Positions 1-5,189 are shown, counted from the stretch's first letter. The stretch: DNA of 5,189 nucleotides from Dehalococcoidales bacterium (GCA_028718465.1 JAQULX010000252.1:1-5189), one strand, 5' to 3'. The notes: generated from the sequence alone by a model not told the origin. Translations and numbers: made by a program.

Positions 1-1
1 A

Positions 2-697
2 AAACTGAGTGACGTAACTGTTTATTATGAAACCGCCAAGGCAGTAGAAAACATTTCCATGACCGTAGGTGATGGGGCTGTAGTAAGCGTGATTGGAGCT
101 AACGGCGCAGGTAAAAGCACCATTCTGAAAGCAATTTCCGGGTTGGTGTCCTTGCGTTCTGGCCGGATAGAATTTATCGGTAAGTCGATTAACCATCTTC
201 CGATTCACCAAATTGTAGACCTGGGTATCGCTTACGTCCCTGAGGGGAAAAAGCTCTTTCCTTACATGACCGTCATAGAGAATATCAGGTTGGGAGCATA
301 TCTAAGAAAAGATAAATCTGAAATAGCTGCCGATTTGGAGCATGTGTTCAATTTATTCCCACGGCTCAGGGAGAGAATTAATCAGAAAGCGGGCAGTTTG
401 AGCGGTGGGGAACAGCAAATGTTAGCAATCGGACGGGCTTTGATGTCTCGGCCCAAACTATTAATGATGGATGAGCCTTCATTAGGATTGGCGCCAATAG
501 TTATCGATCTCCTCGCGGATGTTATCAACAATATCAATAAAAGCGGGATCAGTATTCTATTGGTGGAGCAGAATGCCAACCTGGTGGCGAAAGTTGCCCA
601 AAACTGCTACGTAATTGAAACCGGGTCTGTGGTATTGGAAGGAGACATCAAGAAGCTGATGTGTGATGATTCAGTACGCCGGGCTTTTCTGGGGTAA
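2..697 (+). CDS. livF: Branched-chain amino acid-type ABC transporter ATP-binding protein LivF (5' partial)
   Basis: This is a cytoplasmic ATPase subunit of a LivFGHMK-type uptake ABC transporter, which hydrolyses ATP to drive import of branched-chain amino acids or related small carboxylates and amides. The frame is open to the left edge. The ATG at 59 is not the true start, because the codons before it read as the usual LivF beginning (LSDVTVYYE, then a conserved VENIS strand). Counting from base 2, the Walker A motif GANGAGKS is at residues 32-39, the family-specific PEGKKLFP at 80-87, the ABC signature LSGGE at 133-137 and Walker B LLMMDEP at 153-159. VEQN at 188-191 replaces the usual H-loop histidine, which is normal for LivF. 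The 231 visible residues against a usual 233-240 mean only a few codons are missing. LivG, LivH, LivM and the binding protein would be expected upstream. The substrate is unknown; the Liv family also includes carriers of aromatic and short-chain acids. Confidence 0.95.
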   Translation, partial: KLSDVTVYYETAKAVENISMTVGDGAVVSVIGANGAGKSTILKAISGLVSLRSGRIEFIGKSINHLPIHQIVDLGIAYVPEGKKLFPYMTVIENIRLGAYLRKDKSEIAADLEHVFNLFPRLRERINQKAGSLSGGEQQMLAIGRALMSRPKLLMMDEPSLGLAPIVIDLLADVINNINKSGISILLVEQNANLVAKVAQNCYVIETGSVVLEGDIKKLMCDDSVRRAFLG

Positions 698-740
698 ATA
701 TACCTGATTACAGATAATGTCGATAAGTGAATTAAATGTA

Positions 741-747
741 AAGGAGG
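741..747 (+). promoter_or_regulatory. Shine-Dalgarno that fixes the dctP start
   Basis: AAGGAGG ends 5 bases before the ATG at 753. This favours 753 over the in-frame ATG at 717, which has no such site upstream. It also places a textbook lipoprotein signal peptide (MKK then a hydrophobic run) exactly at the N-terminus. Confidence 0.85.
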
Positions 748-752
748 GTCGC

Positions 753-1877
753 ATGAAAAAGGTTCTGGTTTTAATCGGTGCTTTCTTACTGATACTTGCC
801 CTGGTATTGTCTACTCTTTTAACTGCCTGCGGACCATCTGCCTCACCTGCGCCAGCCACTTCAGCTGCGCCGGCGCCAGGCACAAGTCAGCCTGCCGCTC
901 CGCAAACTCAGGCTGCTGCGCCAAAATCTATTGAGCTCACATTTGCCCATATGTTCCCACCTCAATCTCCCGAAGGGCAGGTGGCCGATAAGTGGGGAGC
1001 GAAAATCAAGGAGGATAGCAAAGGTCTGCTGACAGTTCGGGTTTTTCCGGTCGGAACGCTGATTGCAGCTCCCGAGATATCCAATGGCGTTCTAAAAGGC
1101 GCCGCTGATATCGGTATGGGTTTTCCTTATGTCCCGGAGGGATTTGAGCTTAGCTCGAGTATGCCCTTTATTCTCACAGCGCCAACTATTGACATTGCCA
1201 CTAAAGTATACAATGATTTGTGGAAACAATTCCCGGATGCAATGGCGAATGAGTGGAAAAATTACAAGGTATTGTGGATGACGCCGGCTGCGCTTCAGAC
1301 TCTATGGACTGCCGAAAGAAAATTCCAGACACTGGATGACATGAAGGGCTTACAGTTAAGAGTCCCGTCCAAGGAAATGGGCTCTGTTATAACTGCTCTG
1401 GGATCAACTCCGACTTTCATGTCCGTTGCCGACTTGGTAGTGGCCCTGGATAAGGGCACTGTGGATGGCTGCATCAACATGCATACCGCTATTCAATCCA
1501 ACAAGCTCACCTCCTTGAAGTATGCCTTGAAGTTACCAGGTATGAGCTGCGGAGTTGCAACGCCTTTGTTTGCGATCATGAACAAAGACTCTTATGCCAA
1601 GCTGAGCCCTGACCTCCAGAAAGTTATCGATAACAGTCTGGACTGGGCCGGACAGCTGCAAATAGATACCTGGACTGCTAACCAAACAAATGCCGAGAAA
1701 TGGTTTACCGATCAGGGTGGTGAGTTTATCACTATCTCTGCGGAAGAGGAAGCTAAATTTGCTGCCATTTATGGCCAGTCTAAAACCCAGGCTGCTCAAG
1801 CCCTGGATGCCAGAGGACTTCCGGCTTCAGCAATCACACAGTATATTGATGAACGGATACAATTCTACCTTAAGTAG
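753..1877 (+). CDS. dctP: TRAP transporter substrate-binding lipoprotein, DctP family
   Basis: This is the extracytoplasmic solute receptor of a tripartite ATP-independent periplasmic (TRAP) transporter; it binds an organic anion and delivers it to DctQ/DctM. From the ATG at 753 the protein has 374 residues. A basic n-region (MKK) and a hydrophobic core lead to the lipobox LTAC, with Cys26 as the lipidation site. Residues 27-58 form an Ala/Pro/Ser/Gln-rich tether. The DctP fold follows, starting near IELTFAHMFPP (60-70). The family hallmark is at LQLRVPS, where Arg203 aligns with the arginine that salt-bridges the ligand carboxylate in characterised DctP/SiaP proteins. The segment after it (ALGSTPTFMSVADLVVALDKGTVDG) matches the family pattern ALGATPVPM...ELYTAL..G.VDG. 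Membrane anchoring suggests a host without an outer membrane. It lies 55 bp after livF and 56 bp before dctQ. The carboxylate ligand is inferred from the family; its identity is unknown. Confidence 0.95.
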   Translation: MKKVLVLIGAFLLILALVLSTLLTACGPSASPAPATSAAPAPGTSQPAAPQTQAAAPKSIELTFAHMFPPQSPEGQVADKWGAKIKEDSKGLLTVRVFPVGTLIAAPEISNGVLKGAADIGMGFPYVPEGFELSSSMPFILTAPTIDIATKVYNDLWKQFPDAMANEWKNYKVLWMTPAALQTLWTAERKFQTLDDMKGLQLRVPSKEMGSVITALGSTPTFMSVADLVVALDKGTVDGCINMHTAIQSNKLTSLKYALKLPGMSCGVATPLFAIMNKDSYAKLSPDLQKVIDNSLDWAGQLQIDTWTANQTNAEKWFTDQGGEFITISAEEEAKFAAIYGQSKTQAAQALDARGLPASAITQYIDERIQFYLK

Positions 1878-1896
1878 GCGCTTAAAGTCGGTGAAA

Positions 1897-1931
1897 GCCG
1901 CTATTTCCAGCTTATGAGAGGAGGAAGCGGT
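1897..1931 (+). promoter_or_regulatory. Hairpin that could mask the dctQ ribosome binding site
   Basis: The dctQ Shine-Dalgarno AGGAGG lies at 1919-1924, nine bases before the ATG at 1934. Bases 1897-1908 can pair with 1920-1931. CCGCT (1898-1902) pairs with AGCGG (1926-1930), there is one A/A mismatch at 1903/1925, and TTTCC (1904-1908) pairs with GGAGG (1920-1924) using two G-U pairs; G1897-U1931 adds another wobble. The loop is 11 bases (1909-1919). Five of the six Shine-Dalgarno bases fall in the stem. This could lower dctQM translation relative to dctP, which fits the need for excess binding protein. The pairing is read from the sequence; the regulatory role is inferred. Confidence 0.45.
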
Positions 1932-1933
1932 AT

Positions 1934-2482
1934 ATGGCATTTTATTCAAGGCTAAATCAGTGGCTGAATGGAGCCCCGACTGTAGTCGGGGCTGTTGCCA
2001 CGCTAAGTCGCTGGTTGAATAGAGTTCTGATTGTAATCGGGGCTGTTGCCATGTTGTCCATGATGTTGATTGTAGTTGGCAACAGCCTCGGTCGGGCAAT
2101 ATTTAAAACGCCAATCTTCGGGACTATCGAGGATGTTGGTTTGGCGGGTGTGGTGCTTATAGCCGTGGCTATAGGCCTGGCTGAGAGGGAACGTGTCAAT
2201 ATTGTCATCCGGGCTTTGTTCGAGCATCTTCCCCGGCGGGTCCAGTTAGCTTGCCAGATTTTTACTTTCCTTTTGAGCCTTGTGGCAGTTGGATACCTGT
2301 TTTATTCTGTCCTGGGGTCCGGTCTGGAGTCGTTGGAAAAAGATGAACATACTATTGTTACGCAGGTTCCGATGGCTCCATTCAGGATCTTCTGGGCTTT
2401 TGGTATTTTAGTTCTCTGGTTATTTCTGGCCCGGCATTTAGTGGAAACCATAATTAAAATTGCGGTGAGAAAAAATGAGTAG
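1934..2482 (+). CDS. dctQ: TRAP transporter small permease subunit, DctQ family
   Basis: This is the four-helix integral membrane subunit that pairs with DctM and helps dock the loaded binding protein. The 182 residues show hydrophobic segments at about 31-53, 65-83, 105-128 and 148-172. The family signature is in and after helix 2: GTIEDVGLAGVVLIAVAIGLAERERVNI is split as GTIEDVG (63-69) and AERERVNI (83-90), equivalent to the usual W.EE...G.ALA.REG.HI pattern. The start at 1934 has AGGAGG nine bases upstream. Residues 7-23 and 24-40 are a tandem duplication (LNQWLN...GAVAT against LSRWLN...GAVAM, 9 of 17 identical), so the protein has an extra amphipathic stretch before helix 1. A start at Met40 (2051) would cut into helix 1 and has no good ribosome binding site. 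The 3' end overlaps dctM by 8 bases (ATGAGTAG), indicating translational coupling. Confidence 0.94.
   Translation: MAFYSRLNQWLNGAPTVVGAVATLSRWLNRVLIVIGAVAMLSMMLIVVGNSLGRAIFKTPIFGTIEDVGLAGVVLIAVAIGLAERERVNIVIRALFEHLPRRVQLACQIFTFLLSLVAVGYLFYSVLGSGLESLEKDEHTIVTQVPMAPFRIFWAFGILVLWLFLARHLVETIIKIAVRKNE
1951..2052 (+). repeat. 51 bp tandem duplication inside the 5' end of dctQ
   Basis: Copy 1 is 1951-2001 and copy 2 is 2002-2052. By hand alignment 40 of 51 positions agree, with no gaps. Both begin GCTAA.TC and end with the shared block TCGGGGCTGTTGCCA. The unit is 17 codons, so the reading frame is kept. Most differences are transitions; in the left hairpin arm they change Ala-Pro-Thr in copy 1 to Val-Leu-Ile in copy 2, which makes copy 2 fit as the start of membrane helix 1. 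Confidence 0.85.
1972..1993 (+). repeat. Perfect 9 bp hairpin in copy 1 of the dctQ duplication
   Basis: AGCCCCGAC (1972-1980) and GTCGGGGCT (1985-1993) are perfect reverse complements around a TGTA loop. The hairpin begins 38 bases after the dctQ start codon. The matching place in copy 2 (2023-2031 with 2036-2044) still forms nine pairs in RNA, three of them G-U. Confidence 0.8.
2036..2092 (+). repeat. Long inverted repeat in dctQ that competes with the copy 2 hairpin
   Basis: GGCTGTTGCCA (2041-2051) is the exact reverse complement of TGGCAACAGCC (2077-2087). The stem extends outward to 2036/2092 with two G-U pairs, giving 16 pairs around a 25-base loop. Because the left arm is part of the duplicated unit, the right arm (2077-2092) can pair equally well with copy 1 (1985-2000). 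The sequence lies wholly inside coding DNA. Confidence 0.7.
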
Positions 2483-3779
2483 TCCTATCACTACAGGAAT
2501 TATTGGTATGGTAGTTCTACTCTGCTTGATGGCAGGTGGAATGCCTATTGGCTTTGGTATGCTTCTGATCGGTTTTACCGGGTTTGCATATCTGGTTAAA
2601 TTTAGTGGTGCAACTCATATTCTGGCTACTGTCCCTTACAACCTTATAAGCAACTATGATTATAGTGTGCTGCCTTTGTTTTTGCTTATGGCCGGGATTT
2701 GTCTTCACAGCGGCCTGGCGAAAAGCCTTTTTAGTCTGGTTTATACCTGGATAGGTCGTCTGCATGGTGGATTAGCGGTGGCAACCATCGGAGCCTGCGC
2801 TATGTTTGCAGCCGCCAGTGCCTCGAGTCTCGCTACTGCTGTCACTATCGGGATAGTAGCCATACCTGAGATGCGAAGCTATAAATATGACAGTGCGCTG
2901 GCTACCGGCTGTGTAGCTGCCGGAGGTGCCTTGGGCATACTTATACCACCCAGCGGAATCCTTATCCTGTATGGAATCATCACAGAACAGTCGATTTCCG
3001 AGCTCTTCATTGCCGGGATTATACCGGGAGTGATACTGGCTTCATTGTTCATGATAATGATATACATCAGAGCTCGCCTGAACCCGATGTTGGCGCCTCA
3101 GGGTCCTAAAACCAGTTTTCAAACCAAAATGGCCGCCTTGGGCCGGTCTTTTGAAATGATCCTCCTGCTTCTTCTTGTCATTGTAGGCCTGATTATAGGC
3201 TGGTTTACCCCTACCGAGGCAGGAGCTATTGGTGCTCTTGGAGCGATCTTGCTGTCTTTGGTCAGAAGGCGGTTAACCTGGGATGGATTTAGAAAATCAC
3301 TGTATGATAGCTTGCGTGATACCGGATTGATATTCACAATCATACTTGGGGCCTTTGTCTTTAACGCCTTTCTGGCTGTGAGCACTATTCCCATGGAAGT
3401 TGCTAGCTGGGTCGGCAATCTGGGCCTCCCGCCCATAGTAATCATGATAATAATCATTTTTGTATACATACTGCTTGGTTGCTTCGTTGAGACCTTATCC
3501 ATGGTACTTCTGACTATCCCCATCTTCTTTCCTGTAGCCACTTCGCTGGGATTTGACCCTGTTTGGTTTGGGATAGTTATCGTAATGGTATGTGAGATTG
3601 GTATGATTACTCCTCCGGTGGGAGTCAATGTATTTGTTATTCATGGTATATCCAAGAATGTGCCAATACAGACTGTTTTCAAGGGAATCATGCCCTTTTT
3701 GCTGGTAGAGATTGCTTTTATAGCTTTGCTTCTCTTTTTTCCCCAGATAGCATTGTTCCTCCCCAATATGGGAAAATAG
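2475..3779 (+). CDS. dctM: TRAP transporter large permease subunit, DctM family
   Basis: This is the main transport subunit of the TRAP system, a 12-13 helix membrane protein that moves the substrate with an ion (usually Na+) gradient by an elevator mechanism. The 434 residues match the usual 425-435. Landmarks are GMPIGFGM at 22-29, the first re-entrant region AMFAAASASSLATA at 109-122, IPEM at 130-133, AAGGALGILIPPS at 148-160, FTPTEAGAIG at 244-253 and the second conserved half from LSMVLLTIPIFFP (341-353) to MITPPVGVNVFVI (377-389). The usual SGSS of the first hairpin reads SASS (115-118), a mild variation. The start overlaps the end of dctQ by 8 bases with only a weak GGTGAG upstream, so translation probably depends on ribosomes finishing dctQ. 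With dctP and dctQ this makes a complete transporter; its substrate cannot be deduced. Confidence 0.97.
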   Translation: MSSPITTGIIGMVVLLCLMAGGMPIGFGMLLIGFTGFAYLVKFSGATHILATVPYNLISNYDYSVLPLFLLMAGICLHSGLAKSLFSLVYTWIGRLHGGLAVATIGACAMFAAASASSLATAVTIGIVAIPEMRSYKYDSALATGCVAAGGALGILIPPSGILILYGIITEQSISELFIAGIIPGVILASLFMIMIYIRARLNPMLAPQGPKTSFQTKMAALGRSFEMILLLLLVIVGLIIGWFTPTEAGAIGALGAILLSLVRRRLTWDGFRKSLYDSLRDTGLIFTIILGAFVFNAFLAVSTIPMEVASWVGNLGLPPIVIMIIIIFVYILLGCFVETLSMVLLTIPIFFPVATSLGFDPVWFGIVIVMVCEIGMITPPVGVNVFVIHGISKNVPIQTVFKGIMPFLLVEIAFIALLLFFPQIALFLPNMGK

Positions 3780-3828
3780 TCGGCAAATTTCCGGTTTATT
3801 CAAAAAACGACCCTTCACGGAGGATCAA

Positions 3829-4041
3829 ATGACTTACTATGATCTGGTAATAGTTGGCGCCGGTCCCGCCGGCGCGGCGGCTGCTAAAGCTGCGGCTGAG
3901 AGAGGTGTGAAGACGGTTCTGATAGAGAATCAGTTCAAAAGCAAAGTTGATGTATATCCCTTTAACGGGTGTTCGGACGCCGAGATAGAGGAAAGATTGC
4001 TGGAAATGATTGCCAGAGGTCAGTTTAAAGTTCCATCTTAA
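3829..4041 (+). CDS. Truncated FAD-dependent oxidoreductase, N-terminal dinucleotide-binding fragment (probable remnant)
   Basis: The ORF encodes 70 residues and has a good ribosome binding site (GGAGG at 3819-3823, five bases before the ATG). Residues 4-33 (YDLVIVGAGPAGAAAAKAAAERG then VKTVLIE) are a classic Rossmann strand-helix-strand unit with the GxGxxG motif at 10-15 and the acidic residue (Glu33) that ends strand 2 and binds the FAD ribose. This resembles the N-terminus of geranylgeranyl reductase-like or other flavin oxidoreductases of about 400 residues. The remaining 37 residues, including CSDAEIEERLLEMIARG, do not resemble the next part of such enzymes, and nothing recognisable continues in another frame before the SDR. 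I infer an internally deleted gene in which the start survived. It could instead be an unrecognised small flavin-binding protein. It lies 49 bp after dctM and is probably co-transcribed with it. Confidence 0.6.
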   Translation: MTYYDLVIVGAGPAGAAAAKAAAERGVKTVLIENQFKSKVDVYPFNGCSDAEIEERLLEMIARGQFKVPS

Positions 4042-4049
4042 ACTGACCT
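4017..4049 (+). terminator. Hairpin over the stop codon of the FAD fragment, possible terminator
   Basis: AGGTCAGTTTAA (4017-4028) and TTAAACTGACCT (4038-4049) are a perfect 12 bp inverted repeat around a 9-base loop. The stop codon TAA (4039-4041) is inside the right arm. The stem is AT-rich, and the DNA after it (4055-4066) is T-rich but has no clean T run, so termination is possible rather than clear. A direct repeat TGCCAG flanks the structure at 4011-4016 and 4049-4054. Confidence 0.4.
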
Positions 4050-4127
4050 GCCAGTGTAATTATTTTAGACCTTCGAAGTTGCTGTGAATAGTATGGCGCA
4101 TGGAATGATAAAGTCTACTTTTCTTAA

Positions 4128-4134
4128 GAGGAGG
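4128..4134 (+). promoter_or_regulatory. Strong Shine-Dalgarno supporting a GTG start
   Basis: GAGGAGG ends seven bases before the GTG at 4142. The only nearby in-frame ATG (4100) is followed one codon later by a stop, so the SDR must start at this GTG. The conserved nucleotide-binding strand begins eight residues in, as expected for the family. Confidence 0.8.
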
Positions 4135-4141
4135 ACTTGTT

Positions 4142-4879
4142 GTGGATCTGAAATTTAAAGACAGGATAGCGCTGGTAACCGGAGTTGGCAGCCAGATAGG
4201 GTATGGTAAATGCATTGCCTTAACTCTGGCCAAAGAAGGGTGTGATATTATCGCTGCCGATATCGACCTGGAAGGAGCCCAAAAAACGGCTCGGGATATA
4301 GAAGCCCTGGGTCGCCATACCCTGGTTGTGCAAGTCGATGTCACAAAAAGAGACCAGGTTGATGAAATGGTCAAAAAGGCGCTGGAGAAATTCGGCAGGA
4401 TAGACATACTGGTCAATAATGCCGGCGTCGGCAGTGAGGAAAAGCCTTTTCTTGAAAAGACCAGGGCGGACTGGGATAAAGACATCCAGGTCAATCTTTA
4501 TGGTCAGATGAATGTTGCCCAGTCAGTACTGCCCCATATGATAGAGCGCCATTATGGACGGATCGTGACTGTTGCTGGTGGAACGGGCTTTCCTTTGATC
4601 TCGACCTACGGTGCAGCCAAGGCCGGCATCATAGCTGTAACCCAATCCCTGGCCAAGGAAGTGACCTCTATGGGCGTGGTTATAAATGCAGTTGTCCCTG
4701 GATTGGCTCTGACCGGTCTGATAAAAGCAGCCCCGCCTGAATTCATCGAGTCTTTTAGGCAGTCGTCACAATTCAAAAGATTTTGTACGCCTGAGGATTT
4801 GGCTCCGGTAGTAGCGTTCCTGGCCTCCGATGTCTGTAGCTATATGGCAGGGCAGACTATCTATCTGGGAGGGTCTTAG
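4142..4879 (+). CDS. Short-chain dehydrogenase/reductase (SDR), classical type with altered active site
   Basis: This is a cytoplasmic NAD(P)-dependent oxidoreductase of the classical SDR family (FabG-like, 245 residues), expected to interconvert an alcohol or hydroxyacyl group and a ketone. The cofactor motif TGVGSQIGYG is at 13-22, acidic residues D40 and D42 follow strand 2 (an acidic residue here often favours NAD), DV is at 66-67, NNAG at 92-95, the helix-4 Asn at 118, and YGAAK supplies Tyr156 and Lys160. The region that normally carries the catalytic serine reads GRIVTVAGGTG (139-149). The serine aligns with Gly146, and the loop to Tyr156 is three residues shorter than in E. coli FabG. 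The C-terminus GQTIYLGGS also seems to lack the Asp/Asn before the GG. Activity is therefore uncertain. It starts 100 bp after the FAD fragment and is convergent with etfA. The substrate is unknown. Confidence 0.93.
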   Translation: MDLKFKDRIALVTGVGSQIGYGKCIALTLAKEGCDIIAADIDLEGAQKTARDIEALGRHTLVVQVDVTKRDQVDEMVKKALEKFGRIDILVNNAGVGSEEKPFLEKTRADWDKDIQVNLYGQMNVAQSVLPHMIERHYGRIVTVAGGTGFPLISTYGAAKAGIIAVTQSLAKEVTSMGVVINAVVPGLALTGLIKAAPPEFIESFRQSSQFKRFCTPEDLAPVVAFLASDVCSYMAGQTIYLGGS

Positions 4880-4962
4880 ACTTCAGTAGCGGGTCCTTTA
4901 AGACTTGTTTATACGGGGCGGTCGTATTATTCACATGAACTGGATTTCATAGTCTTTTTAAG

Positions 4963-5007
4963 CCGGATATCGCCGGGGGCTTTCGGACCGCTGCCGGCGA
5001 TATCCGG
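4963..5007. terminator. 14 bp inverted repeat between convergent SDR and etfA genes, candidate bidirectional terminator
   Basis: CCGGATATCGCCGG (4963-4976) and CCGGCGATATCCGG (4994-5007) are perfect reverse complements around a 17-base loop. The hairpin is 83 bases after the SDR stop and 21 bases beyond the etfA stop. No T run follows the stem in either direction; the run TTTTT (4955-4959) precedes it on the + strand. It is therefore either a non-canonical terminator or mRNA 3'-end stabiliser, or one copy of a dispersed palindromic repeat. The rest of the 149 bp gap shows nothing clear. Confidence 0.55.
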
Positions 5008-5028
5008 TAATGACGATTACGTTATCTT

Positions 5029-5189
5029 CTATTCTATTAATTTCTTGGCTGTACTGGTAAAAGCCGGGAGTGCTTTTTTCCAGTCGGCCACGATGCCGAA
5101 GTGGGCCACTTTAAAGATATTGGCTTCCGGGTCTTTATTGATGGCAATAATTGTTTTCGCCCCCGAACAGCCTGACAGGTGCTGGCTGG
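5029..5189 (-). CDS. etfA: Electron transfer flavoprotein alpha subunit, C-terminal end (5' partial)
   Basis: Reading the minus strand from the right edge gives 52 residues and a stop (CTA at 5029-5031 on +). The visible protein starts SQHLSGC, continues with the EtfA signature [11 protein letters not shown] (residues 15-25) and [10 protein letters not shown] (27-36), and ends KKLIE. This corresponds to the end of the FAD-binding domain of EtfA: QHL and AINKD contact the FAD, and the family consensus is [17 protein letters not shown]. The usual VGD reads VAD. EtfA with EtfB carries electrons from acyl-CoA dehydrogenases or related flavoenzymes to the membrane quinone pool, or takes part in bifurcation. 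The start and etfB lie outside the window. The gene is convergent with the SDR. Confidence 0.93.
   Translation of the reverse strand, partial: SQHLSGCSGAKTIIAINKDPEANIFKVAHFGIVADWKKALPAFTSTAKKLIE

Noticed and set aside
188..191. Missing H-loop histidine in LivF (VEQN, protein residues 188-191) as a sign of inactivity
   Set aside because: VEQN in place of the histidine is normal for the LivF family.
713..718. GATAAT as a -10 promoter box ahead of dctP
   Set aside because: No matching -35 hexamer lies 16-18 bases upstream, so it could be chance.
717..752. Upstream in-frame ATG extending DctP by 12 residues
   Set aside because: There is no ribosome binding site for it, and the AAGGAGG at 741-747 plus the lipoprotein signal peptide fit the ATG at 753.
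1827..2099. Minus-strand open frame with repeated WQQPRLQS-like peptides
   Set aside because: The peptide repeat is the antisense reading of the 51 bp duplication in dctQ, with no start signals of its own.
3119..3628. 169-residue minus-strand open frame opposite dctM
   Set aside because: It is antisense to a clearly conserved membrane protein and its sequence has no recognisable domain.
3857..3875. GC-rich 7 bp inverted repeat in the FAD fragment
   Set aside because: It is explained by Gly/Ala/Pro codons of the GAGPAGAA motif and has no T tract.
4079..4111. TTGCTG and TGATAA as a promoter for the SDR
   Set aside because: The spacing and the -10 match are poor, so I could not support a promoter here.
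4935..4959. Small hairpin plus TTTTT as terminator of the SDR
   Set aside because: The stem is only five mostly A-T pairs (ATGAA with TTCAT), too weak to claim.

Overview
The window looks like moderate-GC bacterial DNA from an organism that takes up and oxidises organic acids. Two features point to a single-membrane (monoderm) lineage, possibly Chloroflexota (Dehalococcoidia-like) or a Firmicute. The TRAP solute-binding protein is a lipoprotein (lipobox ending in Cys26) rather than a soluble periplasmic protein, and its lipid anchor is followed by a long Ala/Pro/Ser linker. The lineage is inferred from style; no marker gene is present.

Layout. The left edge (2-697, +) is an almost complete LivF-type ABC ATPase that has lost only its first few codons. 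After a 55 bp gap comes a complete three-gene TRAP transporter: dctP (753-1877), dctQ (1934-2482) and dctM (2475-3779), all on + and with dctQ/dctM overlapping by 8 bp. Next is a 70-codon ORF (3829-4041) that holds only the N-terminal dinucleotide-binding segment of an FAD-dependent oxidoreductase and is probably a remnant. A hairpin covers its stop codon. A short-chain dehydrogenase/reductase with a GTG start follows (4142-4879). From the right edge the C-terminal 52 codons of an electron-transfer flavoprotein alpha subunit (etfA) read inward on the minus strand (5029-5189). A perfect 14 bp inverted repeat sits between these two convergent genes.

Function. DctP should capture an organic anion outside the cell, and DctQ/DctM import it with an ion gradient. 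The SDR and ETF fit downstream oxidation of an alcohol or hydroxyacyl intermediate and of acyl-CoAs. The LivF ATPase belongs to a different, ATP-driven uptake system lying directly upstream. The substrate cannot be read from the sequence.

The families are all known and I see no novel defence or mobile system. The most unusual signal is at the 5' end of dctQ. A hairpin can mask its Shine-Dalgarno sequence. Just inside the gene, a 51 bp in-frame tandem duplication carries hairpins in both copies plus a downstream arm that can pair with either copy. Secondary oddities are the truncated FAD gene with a possible tiny insertion, and an SDR that appears to lack the catalytic serine and has small deletions in conserved loops.
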